Below, in pieces: positions 1 to 5,251 of a stretch of DNA of 5,958 nucleotides. The notes under the pieces are model-generated. The model saw only the letters and a program-made list of their open reading frames with translations, was not told the DNA's origin and did no database searches. The stretch is taken from the NCBI GenBank assembly GCA_023442215.1, contig JAEZMP010000515.1, positions 1 through 5,958 of the forward strand, written 5' to 3'. The stretch comes from Pseudomonadota bacterium. Its GTDB lineage: Bacteria > Pseudomonadota > Alphaproteobacteria > Rhizobiales > Segnochrobactraceae. Numbering within the stretch: the stretch's first letter is position 1; each line of letters begins with the position of its first letter. The position numbers were made by a program, and so were the translations under genes.

Positions 1-1
1 G

Positions 2-340
2 GTCATCGTGCCGGAAGGCCCTGACGTTGCCGACGACTGGATCGCCGAGAGGGTGGTAACCGGAGACGTGGTGATCACGGCGGATATCCCGCTGGCGGCG
101 CGGGTGGTGGCCGCCGGGGGTCTTGCCCTCGGGCCGACCGGCCGGCTTTTCACGGCTGAGAACGTTGGGATGGCCCTCGCCGTGCGCGACCTCGGCACGC
201 AGTTGCGCGAAGCCGACCCCTTGAGCCTTCAGACCGGTGGAGGACCGCGCCCCTTCAGCCCCGCGGACCGCTCGCGCTTTCTTCAGGCGCTGGAGAGCGC
301 CGTGCGGCGCGCCGAACGCTCAGTTACGCAACCGCGGTGA
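2..340 (+). CDS. DUF188 / YaiI-YqxD family protein, 3' part (5' end outside window)
   Basis: The reading frame is open from the left edge and ends with TGA at 338-340, giving 112 visible residues. The family is usually about 150 residues, so roughly the first 40 are missing; the in-frame GTG at position 8 is not the real start. Recognisable family features are the block around GDVVITADIPLA (about visible residues 22-33), then GPTGRLFTAENVG, and the C-terminal signature GGGPRPFSPADRSRF followed by an LE-containing helix. These match the UPF0178/DUF188 family (E. coli YaiI, B. subtilis YqxD). From general knowledge the fold is related to PIN-like nuclease domains, but no function is established and I assign none. 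It is probably cytosolic, with no membrane segment visible. It converges with the next gene with only 15 bases between the stop codons. Confidence 0.9.
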   Translation, partial: VIVPEGPDVADDWIAERVVTGDVVITADIPLAARVVAAGGLALGPTGRLFTAENVGMALAVRDLGTQLREADPLSLQTGGGPRPFSPADRSRFLQALESAVRRAERSVTQPR

Positions 341-355
341 TCAAGTCGCCCCGTG

Positions 356-526
356 TCAGCCCATCATTCCGATCATGTAGATGATCGCGAACGCGATGAT
401 GACGAGGGCGAGGCCGATTCCGAGAACGTAGCGGACCCGATGGCCCGTTACGCCCTGACGCGACTCCACCGGCGCCTTCACGGGCGCTGCATCGTGTGTG
501 GGCGGCCGCCGATCCGGCTCTGCCAT
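356..526 (-). CDS. Small single-pass membrane protein, unknown function (56 aa)
   Basis: I chose the ATG at 526-524 because GGAGG lies five bases upstream (complement of 532-536). The frame stays open further upstream, giving a 78-residue version, but that start has no better ribosome site. The 56-residue product has a polar, proline-rich N-terminal half (residues 1-24, with PDRRPP and PVKAP). A short QGVTGHRVRYVLG stretch follows, then one hydrophobic segment at about residues 34-52 that nearly reaches the C-terminus. This suggests an inner-membrane protein anchored by its C-terminal end. From memory, small proteins with a similar QGxTGHxVRYVL-plus-helix pattern occur in Hyphomicrobiales, always as hypotheticals; I could not check this. 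It lies downstream of the emr operon on the same strand but is separated by 161 bases, so co-transcription is uncertain. Confidence 0.75.
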   Translation of the reverse strand: MAEPDRRPPTHDAAPVKAPVESRQGVTGHRVRYVLGIGLALVIIAFAIIYMIGMMG

Positions 527-531
527 GGTTG

Positions 532-536
532 CCTCC
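532..536 (-). promoter_or_regulatory. Ribosome binding site GGAGG deciding the start of the small membrane protein
   Basis: On the - strand GGAGG sits five bases before the ATG at 526. This supports the 56-residue form over the longer 78-residue frame. Confidence 0.7.
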
Positions 537-596
537 GCAATCTTGAACCTGAGAGGACAACCCGGGCATGGCGGGAGGGTTCCCGCCTGCACGCGG

Positions 597-636
597 CCGG
601 CCTCGCAGGCCCGCGCTGTGGCCTGCCAGCGGCCGG
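597..636. other. Interrupted GC-rich hairpin between emrB and the small membrane protein gene
   Basis: Within the 161-base gap (527-687) two nested inverted repeats line up. The inner stem is 605-611 with 620-626 (7 bp, 8-base loop) and the outer stem is 597-602 with 631-636 (6 bp). A separate 5-bp stem (667-671 with 678-682) lies just past the emrB stop. None is followed by a run of T on either strand, so these are not classical intrinsic terminators. They could act as an mRNA 3' end or a Rho-dependent stop for emrB. Very high GC content makes chance pairing common here. Nothing else is visible in the gap. Confidence 0.3.
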
Positions 637-687
637 CGGCGCGTCAGAAGCCACCATGCTCCTGTCCGCCCCCGGCAGGGCGCCCGC

Positions 688-2247
688 TCAATCGAGCACG
701 GCGTGTTCCGCGGATGCGGGCTGGCCCGCGGCCTTGGGCCGGCGCAGCAGCAGCAGCAGCAGGGCCGTCGGCAGGCAGATCCAGAGCATGAACATGAAGT
801 CGTCCACGTAGCCGATGATCGAAGCCTGAGTGGTGACCATCTCGTTCAGTGCCGACAGACCGGTGGTGGTGTTCAGCGGCATCGTTTGCGCCCATTCCCC
901 GCTGGTGAGCGAGCGATTGAACGGCGTGACATAACTCGCCAGGTCGGAATGCATGACCTGTGTGTTGCGCGACAGCAGGAACGACGTCACCGAGATGCCG
1001 ATCGCGCTGCCGACATTGCGCACCAGGCTCAGCAGAGCCGCGGCTTCGGTGCGCAGGGACGAATCGAGCGTCGCGAAGGCGAGCACCTGCAACGGAATGA
1101 ACACGAAGCCGAGGCCCAGCCCCTGGACGATACTGACGATGGAAAGCTCCATCGCACTCACGTCCGGCGTCCAACCGGTCATCTCGTACATCGAGTAGGC
1201 GATCAGTCCGATGCCAAACAGCATCAGCAGCCGCGGGTCCATCCGCGACGCCAGCCGGCCGGCGATCATCATCGCCGCCATCGTGCCGACGCCGCGCGGC
1301 GCCATCAGCAGGCCTGCTGTTTCCACAGGGTAACCGCCGAGCCGCTGCAGATAAGGCGCGAGCAGCGCCGAACTCGCCAGCAGCACCATGCCAATGGCGA
1401 ACATCACCAGAAGGCCGCCGACGACGTTGCGGTCCCGGAACACACGCGGATTGATGAACGGCTTTTCCGCCGTCGCCATGTGAACCACGAACAGGTAGAG
1501 GCCAAGCCCGGCCAACACAGTCTCGACGATGATCTCGCGCGACGAGAACCAGTCGATCTGTTCACCGCGATCCAGCATCATCTGCAGCGCCCCGATGCCG
1601 AGGCTGAGGCAGGCGAAGCCCGTCCAGTCGAACCGGAGGCCGGGATTCTTCTCGTCCGCCGGCATGAATGCCATCAGACCGAGCGTGGCGAGCACGCCGA
1701 ACGGCAGGTTGACGTAGAAGACCCAGCGCCAGTTGTAGACCTCCGTCAGGTAGCCGCCGAGCGTTGGACCGAGAATCGGCCCGACCATCACGCCCATGCC
1801 CCAGATCGCCATCGCCGAGCCCCGCTGCTCGGGCGGGTAGATGTCGAGCATGGTCGCCTGGGAGAGCGGCACCAGCGCGGCCCCGAACACGCCCTGAAGC
1901 AGGCGGAACGCCACCATCTCCACCAGCGACTGCGCGATACCGCACAGCATGGAGGCGACAGTGAAGCCGATCAGGCAGACGATGAAGAAGTTCTTTCGGC
2001 CAAACCGGGCGGACAGCCAGCCCACCGGGCCGGTCATGATCGCCGCGGCGACGATGTAGGACGTCAGAACCCAGGTGATCTGGTCTGCCGTGGCCGACAT
2101 CGAGCCCTGCATGTAGGGCAGCGCGACGTTGGCGATCGTCGAATCGAGCGCCTGCATGAGGGTGGCGACCATCGCACAGACCGTGATGATCGCCCGGTTC
2201 GGAACGCGGTCGGAGCCCGCGACCGCCGCGGATGTCGATGCGCTCAT
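688..2247 (-). CDS. emrB: DHA2-family MFS multidrug efflux transporter (EmrB/QacA type)
   Basis: The 519-residue product is a typical 14-helix drug:proton antiporter of the inner membrane, the usual partner of an EmrA-type fusion protein. Family motifs are in order: LDSTIANVALP (residues 34-44, DHA2 motif D1) in helix 1; GWLSARFGRKNFF (76-88, motif A) in the loop after helix 2; RLLQG (115-119, motif B) in helix 4; and an antiporter motif C (G152 to G165, with GPILGP) in helix 5. NWRWVFYVNLPFG follows helix 5, as is common in EmrB. The ATG at 2247 has GGAAGGAG (2262-2255) seven bases upstream. It begins 67 bases after the emrA-like stop, on the same strand, so the two form an operon. Substrates cannot be read from sequence; EmrAB systems export hydrophobic drugs, uncouplers or fatty acids. 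The last helix carries six identical CTG leucine codons (residues 496-501). Confidence 0.93.
   Translation of the reverse strand: MSASTSAAVAGSDRVPNRAIITVCAMVATLMQALDSTIANVALPYMQGSMSATADQITWVLTSYIVAAAIMTGPVGWLSARFGRKNFFIVCLIGFTVASMLCGIAQSLVEMVAFRLLQGVFGAALVPLSQATMLDIYPPEQRGSAMAIWGMGVMVGPILGPTLGGYLTEVYNWRWVFYVNLPFGVLATLGLMAFMPADEKNPGLRFDWTGFACLSLGIGALQMMLDRGEQIDWFSSREIIVETVLAGLGLYLFVVHMATAEKPFINPRVFRDRNVVGGLLVMFAIGMVLLASSALLAPYLQRLGGYPVETAGLLMAPRGVGTMAAMMIAGRLASRMDPRLLMLFGIGLIAYSMYEMTGWTPDVSAMELSIVSIVQGLGLGFVFIPLQVLAFATLDSSLRTEAAALLSLVRNVGSAIGISVTSFLLSRNTQVMHSDLASYVTPFNRSLTSGEWAQTMPLNTTTGLSALNEMVTTQASIIGYVDDFMFMLWICLPTALLLLLLRRPKAAGQPASAEHAVLD
745..762. repeat. Perfect trinucleotide repeat, (CAG)6 on + / (CTG)6 in emrB
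   Basis: Six perfect CAG units on + read in phase as six CTG leucine codons near the end of the emrB-like gene (residues 496-501, in the last membrane helix). Leucine-rich helices in GC-rich genomes often use CTG, so this may be codon bias alone. A change of whole units would keep the frame. Confidence 0.8.
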
Positions 2248-2254
2248 GGCGCCA

Positions 2255-2262
2255 CTCCTTCC
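2255..2262 (-). promoter_or_regulatory. Ribosome binding site of emrB
   Basis: GGAAGGAG on the - strand, seven bases before the ATG at 2247, fixes the emrB start. Confidence 0.75.
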
Positions 2263-2263
2263 A

Positions 2264-2305
2264 CCGCCAGCGACGAAGCTCCGTGAGCCCAGGTCCGCCT
2301 GGCGG
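2264..2305 (-). other. Intercistronic inverted repeats between emrA and emrB
   Basis: Two alternative pairings fit the 67-base gap. One is a 7-bp repeat (2264-2270 with 2299-2305, 28-base loop); the other is a compact 5-bp stem with a 4-base loop (2289-2293 with 2298-2302). They share bases and so exclude each other. The right-hand pairing of the first lies directly beside the emrB ribosome site (2255-2262). No T run follows, so termination is unlikely. An effect on emrB translation or on mRNA stability is possible but is inference only. Confidence 0.3.
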
Positions 2306-2314
2306 CAATGCCGG

Positions 2315-3571
2315 TCACCGAGCGGTCGTCTTCGCCGCTTCGGGCGTGGCCGCCGCAGAGGGCCGCGCCGCTGCGGAGGGCAGGAAGCCGCTCCAGAGAT
2401 CGGAAAGGTGCCGGGTGTGACCGGTGTCGATCTCGGCGACCACGCTCATGCCAGCCCGCAGCGGCGGCGCATCGGCAGGCTGCCGCACGGCGATGCGCAC
2501 GGGGATGCGCTGCACGACCTTCACCCAGTTGCCGCTCGCGTTCTGAGCAGGCAGCACCGAGAATTCCGCGCCGCTCGCCGGGCTGATGCTGGAAACCCGT
2601 CCCTGCCAGACGAGTCCGGGATAGGTGTCGACCGAGACCTCCGCCGGATCGCCTTCCTTGACGTCGGTCAGGTCGGTCTCCTTGGCGTTTGCCTCGATCC
2701 AGACATTGTCGCTCGACACGAGGGCGAACGCCGGCGAATCAGCGGCCAGATACTGACCGGGCTGGAGACTGTCGACCTCGGTGACGGTGCCGGTGAACGG
2801 CGCGCGAACCACGGTGTGGTCGAGCTGGCGCTGGAACTCGTCCACCTGGGCTTGTGCCTTGAGATAGGCCGGGGCCTTTTCCGGCGGCAGGGAAGGGTCG
2901 CCCTTCAGGCGCGCGAGCATCACCTGAGCGACGCGCCGGAGCGATTCGAGCTTCTTCTTATCCGTCTCAAGGCTGTAGCGGGCCTGATCGTAGGCAGACT
3001 TCGAAACCGAATCGGTCTTCACCAGTGCCTGCAACCGCTCGAACTGCGCCTGATCGAGGTCCACCGTCGCCTCCTGCGCGGCGACGTCGCTCAACATGCG
3101 CTGATAGTCGGCTTCCATCGACATCACGTCGAGCGCGGCGGAATCCCGATCCGCTTCCGCACCGGCGAGCGCGTACTGGAACGGCTTGGGATCGAGACTG
3201 AACAGCACGTCACCGGCCTCGACATGCTGGCCTTCCTTGACGTTGATCGCCTGGACGATGCCCGAGACATCGGTCGCCACGAGCAGCTTGTCGGCATGGA
3301 CATAGGCATCGTCGACCGAGACATAGCGGCCGCCATTCACCCAGAACCAGCCGGCGCCTACGATGACGACGGCGATGCCACCGAGCATCAGCAGGCGGCG
3401 CAGGCCGCCGCGACGCTTGCGCGCGGGGGCACCCGCCGGGGGCGGCACGGCAGCAGTGGCCGCAGCCACAGGCGGCGGGGCCGGCTCGCGGCGTGCCGCC
3501 GGCGTCACCGGCTTTTCCGGCGACGCATCGAGAACGACCTCGTCCGCATCCGTATTCGTTTGATTCAACAT
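2315..3571 (-). CDS. emrA: EmrA/HlyD-family periplasmic membrane fusion protein of an efflux pump
   Basis: The 418-residue product links an inner-membrane transporter to an outer-membrane channel. An Ala/Pro-rich cytosolic N-terminus (about 1-50) and a basic RKRRGGLRR patch precede one membrane helix (about 60-78). Next come the EmrA hallmark DDAYV (87-91) and the first half of a lipoyl-like domain (VSGIV...KEGQHVEAGDVLFSLD). A long charged helical hairpin follows, with heptad-like stretches such as LETDKKKLESL. The second lipoyl half (VVRAPFTGTVTEV) and a beta-barrel region ending near LRAGMSVVAEIDT complete the fold. The tail is Ala-rich. I chose the ATG at 3571 because AAGGAG (3586-3581) is nine bases upstream. 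The frame is open to 3790, but those 73 extra codons run through the AT-rich candidate promoter and resemble nothing. It is the first gene of an operon with the emrB-like gene; the outer-membrane partner must be encoded elsewhere. Confidence 0.92.
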   Translation of the reverse strand: MLNQTNTDADEVVLDASPEKPVTPAARREPAPPPVAAATAAVPPPAGAPARKRRGGLRRLLMLGGIAVVIVGAGWFWVNGGRYVSVDDAYVHADKLLVATDVSGIVQAINVKEGQHVEAGDVLFSLDPKPFQYALAGAEADRDSAALDVMSMEADYQRMLSDVAAQEATVDLDQAQFERLQALVKTDSVSKSAYDQARYSLETDKKKLESLRRVAQVMLARLKGDPSLPPEKAPAYLKAQAQVDEFQRQLDHTVVRAPFTGTVTEVDSLQPGQYLAADSPAFALVSSDNVWIEANAKETDLTDVKEGDPAEVSVDTYPGLVWQGRVSSISPASGAEFSVLPAQNASGNWVKVVQRIPVRIAVRQPADAPPLRAGMSVVAEIDTGHTRHLSDLWSGFLPSAAARPSAAATPEAAKTTAR

Positions 3572-3580
3572 GTGCCGAAT

Positions 3581-3586
3581 CTCCTT
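3581..3586 (-). promoter_or_regulatory. Ribosome binding site deciding the emrA start
   Basis: AAGGAG on the - strand, nine bases before the ATG at 3571, favours the 418-residue product over an upstream start at 3790. Confidence 0.7.
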
Positions 3587-3664
3587 CGGTGCGTCGCGCG
3601 CGGTCAGGACCCGGCGCAGCACCGAGGCCGCGCACCGTATGAGCACGCAGGCCACCTGAAAACA

Positions 3665-3700
3665 TTTGAGCATATAATATGGGGTACTGATTAATTCAAA
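3665..3700 (-). promoter_or_regulatory. AT-rich candidate promoter/operator of the emrAB operon
   Basis: This is the only markedly AT-rich patch in the region upstream of emrA. On the - strand TTGAAT (3699-3694) is followed after 17 bases by TATATG (3676-3671); an overlapping TATTAT (3679-3674) is closer to consensus but spaced only 14. Transcription would begin near 3664, about 90 bases before the ATG. Palindromes overlap it: CATAT-A-ATATG (3671-3681), the near-palindrome TGATTAATTCA (3688-3698), and outer arms TTTGA (3665-3669) with TCAAA (3696-3700). Such symmetry is typical of operators for TetR/MarR-type repressors that commonly control emrAB pumps, but no regulator gene lies beside it. 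The rest of the gap, 3572-3664 and 3701-3826, shows nothing I can name. Confidence 0.42.
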
Positions 3701-3826
3701 CGCATTCGATTGCATGGCGGCGCCGCAGAGACGTGCGCGTCCCGCATGGCAGCCATCCATCGGGCCACCTCGATGCGCGGCAACCGGCACTCGCCTTCAC
3801 GGCCGCCCGCCTCATGTCGGCTGATA

Positions 3827-3855
3827 CTTGACTTTATGAGGCGCCTTGGTCATTT
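3827..3855 (+). promoter_or_regulatory. Candidate sigma-70-type promoter of rpmG
   Basis: CTTGAC (3827-3832) matches the -35 element described for rhizobial housekeeping promoters. Seventeen bases later lies a weak -10 (TCATTT, 3850-3855). The expected start near 3862 would give a leader of about 140 bases before rpmG. The -35 is good, the -10 poor. Confidence 0.4.
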
Positions 3856-3874
3856 TCCGCGCACATCCGAACAT

Positions 3875-3964
3875 CCTCGGCCCGGGAATGCGGAGATGTC
3901 TGCCTTGCGGCAGCGCCTCCTCTTTGGTTGCGAGGAATACTCGGCAAACGGATTCGGGCCGAGG
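3875..3964 (+). other. Possible structured 5' leader of rpmG mRNA
   Basis: A perfect 10-bp inverted repeat (CCTCGGCCCG at 3875-3884 with CGGGCCGAGG at 3955-3964), extendable inward by two G-U pairs, encloses about 70 bases. Inside are two small hairpins: CTGCC-TTGC-GGCAG (3900-3913) and CCTC/GAGG (3919-3922 with 3932-3935). After it, GGGC-GACT-GCCC (3964-3975) could form a further or competing stem before the ribosome site. Together these suggest a multibranched fold between the candidate promoter and the rpmG start. It matches no RNA family that I recognise. Function is inference; it could be autogenous ribosomal-protein control or simply a chance fold in GC-rich DNA. Confidence 0.35.
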
Positions 3965-4004
3965 GGCGACTGCCCTGCCCGCTATCGACCAAGGAATTCC
4001 GGCT

Positions 4005-4172
4005 ATGGCCAAAGCCACGACCATCAAGATCAAGCTGCTGTCGACCGCCGACACCGGCTATTTCTACGTGACCAAGAAGAACTCCCGCACCATGACCGAC
4101 AAGCTGGTGCAGCGGAAGTACGACCCGGTTGCGAAGAAGCACGTCGAGTTCCGCGAAGCCAAGATCAAGTGA
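4005..4172 (+). CDS. rpmG: 50S ribosomal protein L33
   Basis: A complete 55-residue gene, the normal length for L33. The product starts MAKATTIKIKLLSTADTG and continues with the family-typical FYVTKKNSRTM and LVQRKYDPVAKKHVEFRE, ending in KIK. It is a small basic protein of the large ribosomal subunit. This version lacks the CxxC zinc-ribbon cysteines found in some L33 paralogues, so it is the zinc-independent form usual in proteobacteria. The ATG at 4005 has AAGGA (from 3991) about nine bases upstream. The frame is open further upstream to 3846, but the added residues do not resemble L33. It stands alone between its own candidate promoter and a strong terminator, and converges with divK. Confidence 0.97.
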   Translation: MAKATTIKIKLLSTADTGYFYVTKKNSRTMTDKLVQRKYDPVAKKHVEFREAKIK

Positions 4173-4177
4173 TCTGC

Positions 4178-4212
4178 GCACGCCGCCCGCCAGGATGGCG
4201 GGATAGGCGTGC
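4178..4212 (+). other. Hairpin directly after the rpmG stop codon
   Basis: GCACGCC (4178-4184) pairs with GGCGTGC (4206-4212), and CCCGCC (4186-4191) pairs with GGCGGG (4197-4202), around a 5-base loop with a small internal loop. That gives 13 pairs starting five bases after the stop. No T run follows, so it looks more like an mRNA 3'-end stabiliser or upstream pause hairpin than a terminator by itself. Confidence 0.55.
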
Positions 4213-4244
4213 AACGGCATCGCTCCCGGCGACGGGACAGATCG

Positions 4245-4280
4245 AGAAAAGCGCGCGTGGTTCTGCCCGCGCGCTTTTCT
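4245..4280. terminator. Bidirectional intrinsic terminator between rpmG and divK
   Basis: A perfect 13-bp stem (AGAAAAGCGCGCG at 4245-4257 with CGCGCGCTTTTCT at 4268-4280) encloses a 10-base loop. The GC core is flanked by an A run on the left and a T run on the right, so it reads as an intrinsic terminator on both strands. It would serve rpmG (+) and, after about 90 untranslated bases, divK (-). Confidence 0.88.
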
Positions 4281-4371
4281 GCGTTGAAGCAGGAATGAGC
4301 GCGAAAGCCGGCCCATGTTCCGGTCGCCGCCGTCGCGTTCCTCTTCCGATGCCCGCGGGACGGCGCCGGCG

Positions 4372-4749
4372 TCAGGCCGCCTCGTCCTTCAGAAACGAGC
4401 GGATGGTCTCCAGGAACTTGGCGATCGAGATCGGCTTGGAAAGATAGGCCTCGCAGCCGCCTTGCCGGATGCGCTCCTCGTCGCCCTTCATGGCGAAGGC
4501 GGTAACGGCGATCACCGGGATCGATTTCAGGTCCGGATCCGCCTTGATGCTCTTCGTGACGTCCAAGCCGGAGATTTCCGGCAGCTGGATGTCCATGACG
4601 ATCAGATCCGGCCGGCGCGTGCGCACGATTTCCAGGGCCTCGCGGCCGTGGCGGCTTTGAAGCGTGGCATAGCCATGCGCCTCCAGCAGGTCGTGAAAGA
4701 GCTTCATATTGAGCTCGTTATCTTCCACGATCAAAACGGTCTTGGTCAT
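4372..4749 (-). CDS. divK: Single-domain response regulator DivK (cell-cycle/polarity control)
   Basis: The 125-residue product is a stand-alone receiver domain with no output domain. The phosphorylation chemistry is complete: acidic pocket E9-D10, phospho-acceptor D53 in IVMDIQLPEISGL, T83 in VTAFAMKGDEERI, and K105 in YLSKPIS. The strings VLIVEDNELNMKLFHDLLE and GGCEAYLSKPIS are those of Caulobacter DivK, including the D53 position. In that system DivJ and PleC set DivK phosphorylation; phosphorylated DivK acts on DivL/CckA, lowering CtrA activity. The ATG at 4749 has GGAG about seven bases upstream. It is divergent from the DUF3572 gene. In many relatives pleD follows divK; here the next gene is the convergent rpmG, so pleD is not in this operon. 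No TTAA-N7-TTAA CtrA site is visible upstream. Confidence 0.94.
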   Translation of the reverse strand: MTKTVLIVEDNELNMKLFHDLLEAHGYATLQSRHGREALEIVRTRRPDLIVMDIQLPEISGLDVTKSIKADPDLKSIPVIAVTAFAMKGDEERIRQGGCEAYLSKPISIAKFLETIRSFLKDEAA

Positions 4750-4784
4750 TGCCGGTCTCCGCTGTCCCGCTCGCGGGGCGGCAT

Positions 4785-4802
4785 GGCCGGAGCGATCCGG
4801 CC
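4785..4802. other. GNRA-loop hairpin in the divK / DUF3572 divergent region
   Basis: GGCCGGA (4785-4791) and TCCGGCC (4796-4802) form a perfect 7-bp stem closed by GCGA, a GNRA tetraloop when read on +. A short palindrome CCCGC-TC-GCGGG (4766-4777) lies just left. The gap 4750-4865 should hold the promoters of both divergent genes, but I see no convincing -35/-10 pair. The hairpin could be part of the DUF3572 leader or a protein site. Confidence 0.4.
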
Positions 4803-4865
4803 GCGATAATCCCGCACCATCACGCCCGACCGCCTCCCACGGCCGAAAAGGGACGAAGCGACATC

Positions 4866-5171
4866 ATGCCCCCAAGGGACTCGATAAATCGTGAACGAAA
4901 TGGCGGCGCCCGTCGCGAGTGGGCGGAGACGCTGGCAATCGGCGCCCTCGGTTTCCTCGCCGCAGATCAGGAACGGCTGGAACGCTTCCTCGCGCTATCG
5001 GGCTTGAGCCCGGAGACCTTGCGCGCGGCCGCAGAAGCGCCCGGCTTCTTCGCGGGCGTGCTCGAATATCTCCTTGCCGACGAAAGCCTGCTTCACGTGT
5101 TCTGTGCCCACGCCGGCGAGAACCCCACCGACGTCGTCACGGCCCACGCCGCGCTCGTCCGCAGCGCCTGA
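4866..5171 (+). CDS. DUF3572 family protein
   Basis: The 101-residue product is a small, probably cytosolic, mostly helical protein. After a polar N-terminus (1-16) come EWAETLAIGALGFLA, DQERLERFLALSGLSPETLR, a PGFFAGVLEYL helix and DESLLHVFCAHAG. This order of helices is characteristic of DUF3572, found in alphaproteobacteria next to divK. No function is established. I chose the ATG at 4866 because the family is about 90-100 residues; an in-frame extension back to 4749 adds 39 low-complexity codons across the divergent promoter region. The ribosome site is weak: AGGGA lies about 14 bases upstream, longer than usual, so the exact start is less certain. Its 3' end converges with clpA. Confidence 0.85.
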   Translation: MPPRDSINRERNGGARREWAETLAIGALGFLAADQERLERFLALSGLSPETLRAAAEAPGFFAGVLEYLLADESLLHVFCAHAGENPTDVVTAHAALVRSA

Positions 5172-5216
5172 ACATTCCTCCGCCGGGTTGCCGCCGGCGC
5201 GCAGGAGCGCAAGAGA

Positions 5217-5247
5217 AAGCCGCCGGCCATGTCACAGCCGGCGGCTT
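5217..5247. terminator. Bidirectional terminator between the DUF3572 gene and clpA
   Basis: AAGCCGCCGGC (5217-5227) and GCCGGCGGCTT (5237-5247) form a perfect 11-bp stem with a 9-base loop. On + it is followed by CGTTT; on - by TTTCTCTT-like sequence, the better T-rich tail, so it probably acts mainly on clpA transcripts, starting just after the clpA stop. A smaller 6-bp stem (5181-5186 with 5194-5199) lies between it and the DUF3572 stop. Confidence 0.75.
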
Positions 5248-5251
5248 CGTT

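Noticed and set aside
568..2286. Long open frame on + (572 codons) opposite the emrB-like gene
   Set aside because: The translation is a Gln/His/Arg/Asp-rich string with no fold, as expected from the antisense of a hydrophobic protein in GC-rich DNA. The opposite strand encodes a full MFS transporter with all motifs.
3673..3678. Perfect TATAAT on the + strand as a promoter for rpmG
   Set aside because: No -35-like hexamer or extended -10 lies at the right distance, and it is over 300 bases from rpmG. The CTTGAC at 3827 is a better candidate for rpmG, and the same patch reads as a promoter for emrA on the other strand.
2129..3694. Long open frame on + (521 codons) opposite the emrA-like gene
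   Set aside because: Arg/His-rich translation with no recognisable domain. It overlaps emrA completely and crosses the emrA-emrB gap.
3572..3790. 73-codon N-terminal extension of the EmrA-like protein
   Set aside because: It runs through the AT-rich candidate promoter, has no family resemblance and no better ribosome site, whereas AAGGAG precedes the ATG at 3571.
3710..4447. Open frame of 245 codons on + covering rpmG in another frame
   Set aside because: It overlaps rpmG, the terminator and the divK 3' end, and its translation is low-complexity Arg-rich sequence.
4749..4865. Extended start of the DUF3572 protein giving 140 residues
   Set aside because: The extra residues are unlike the family and would cover the divergent promoter region.
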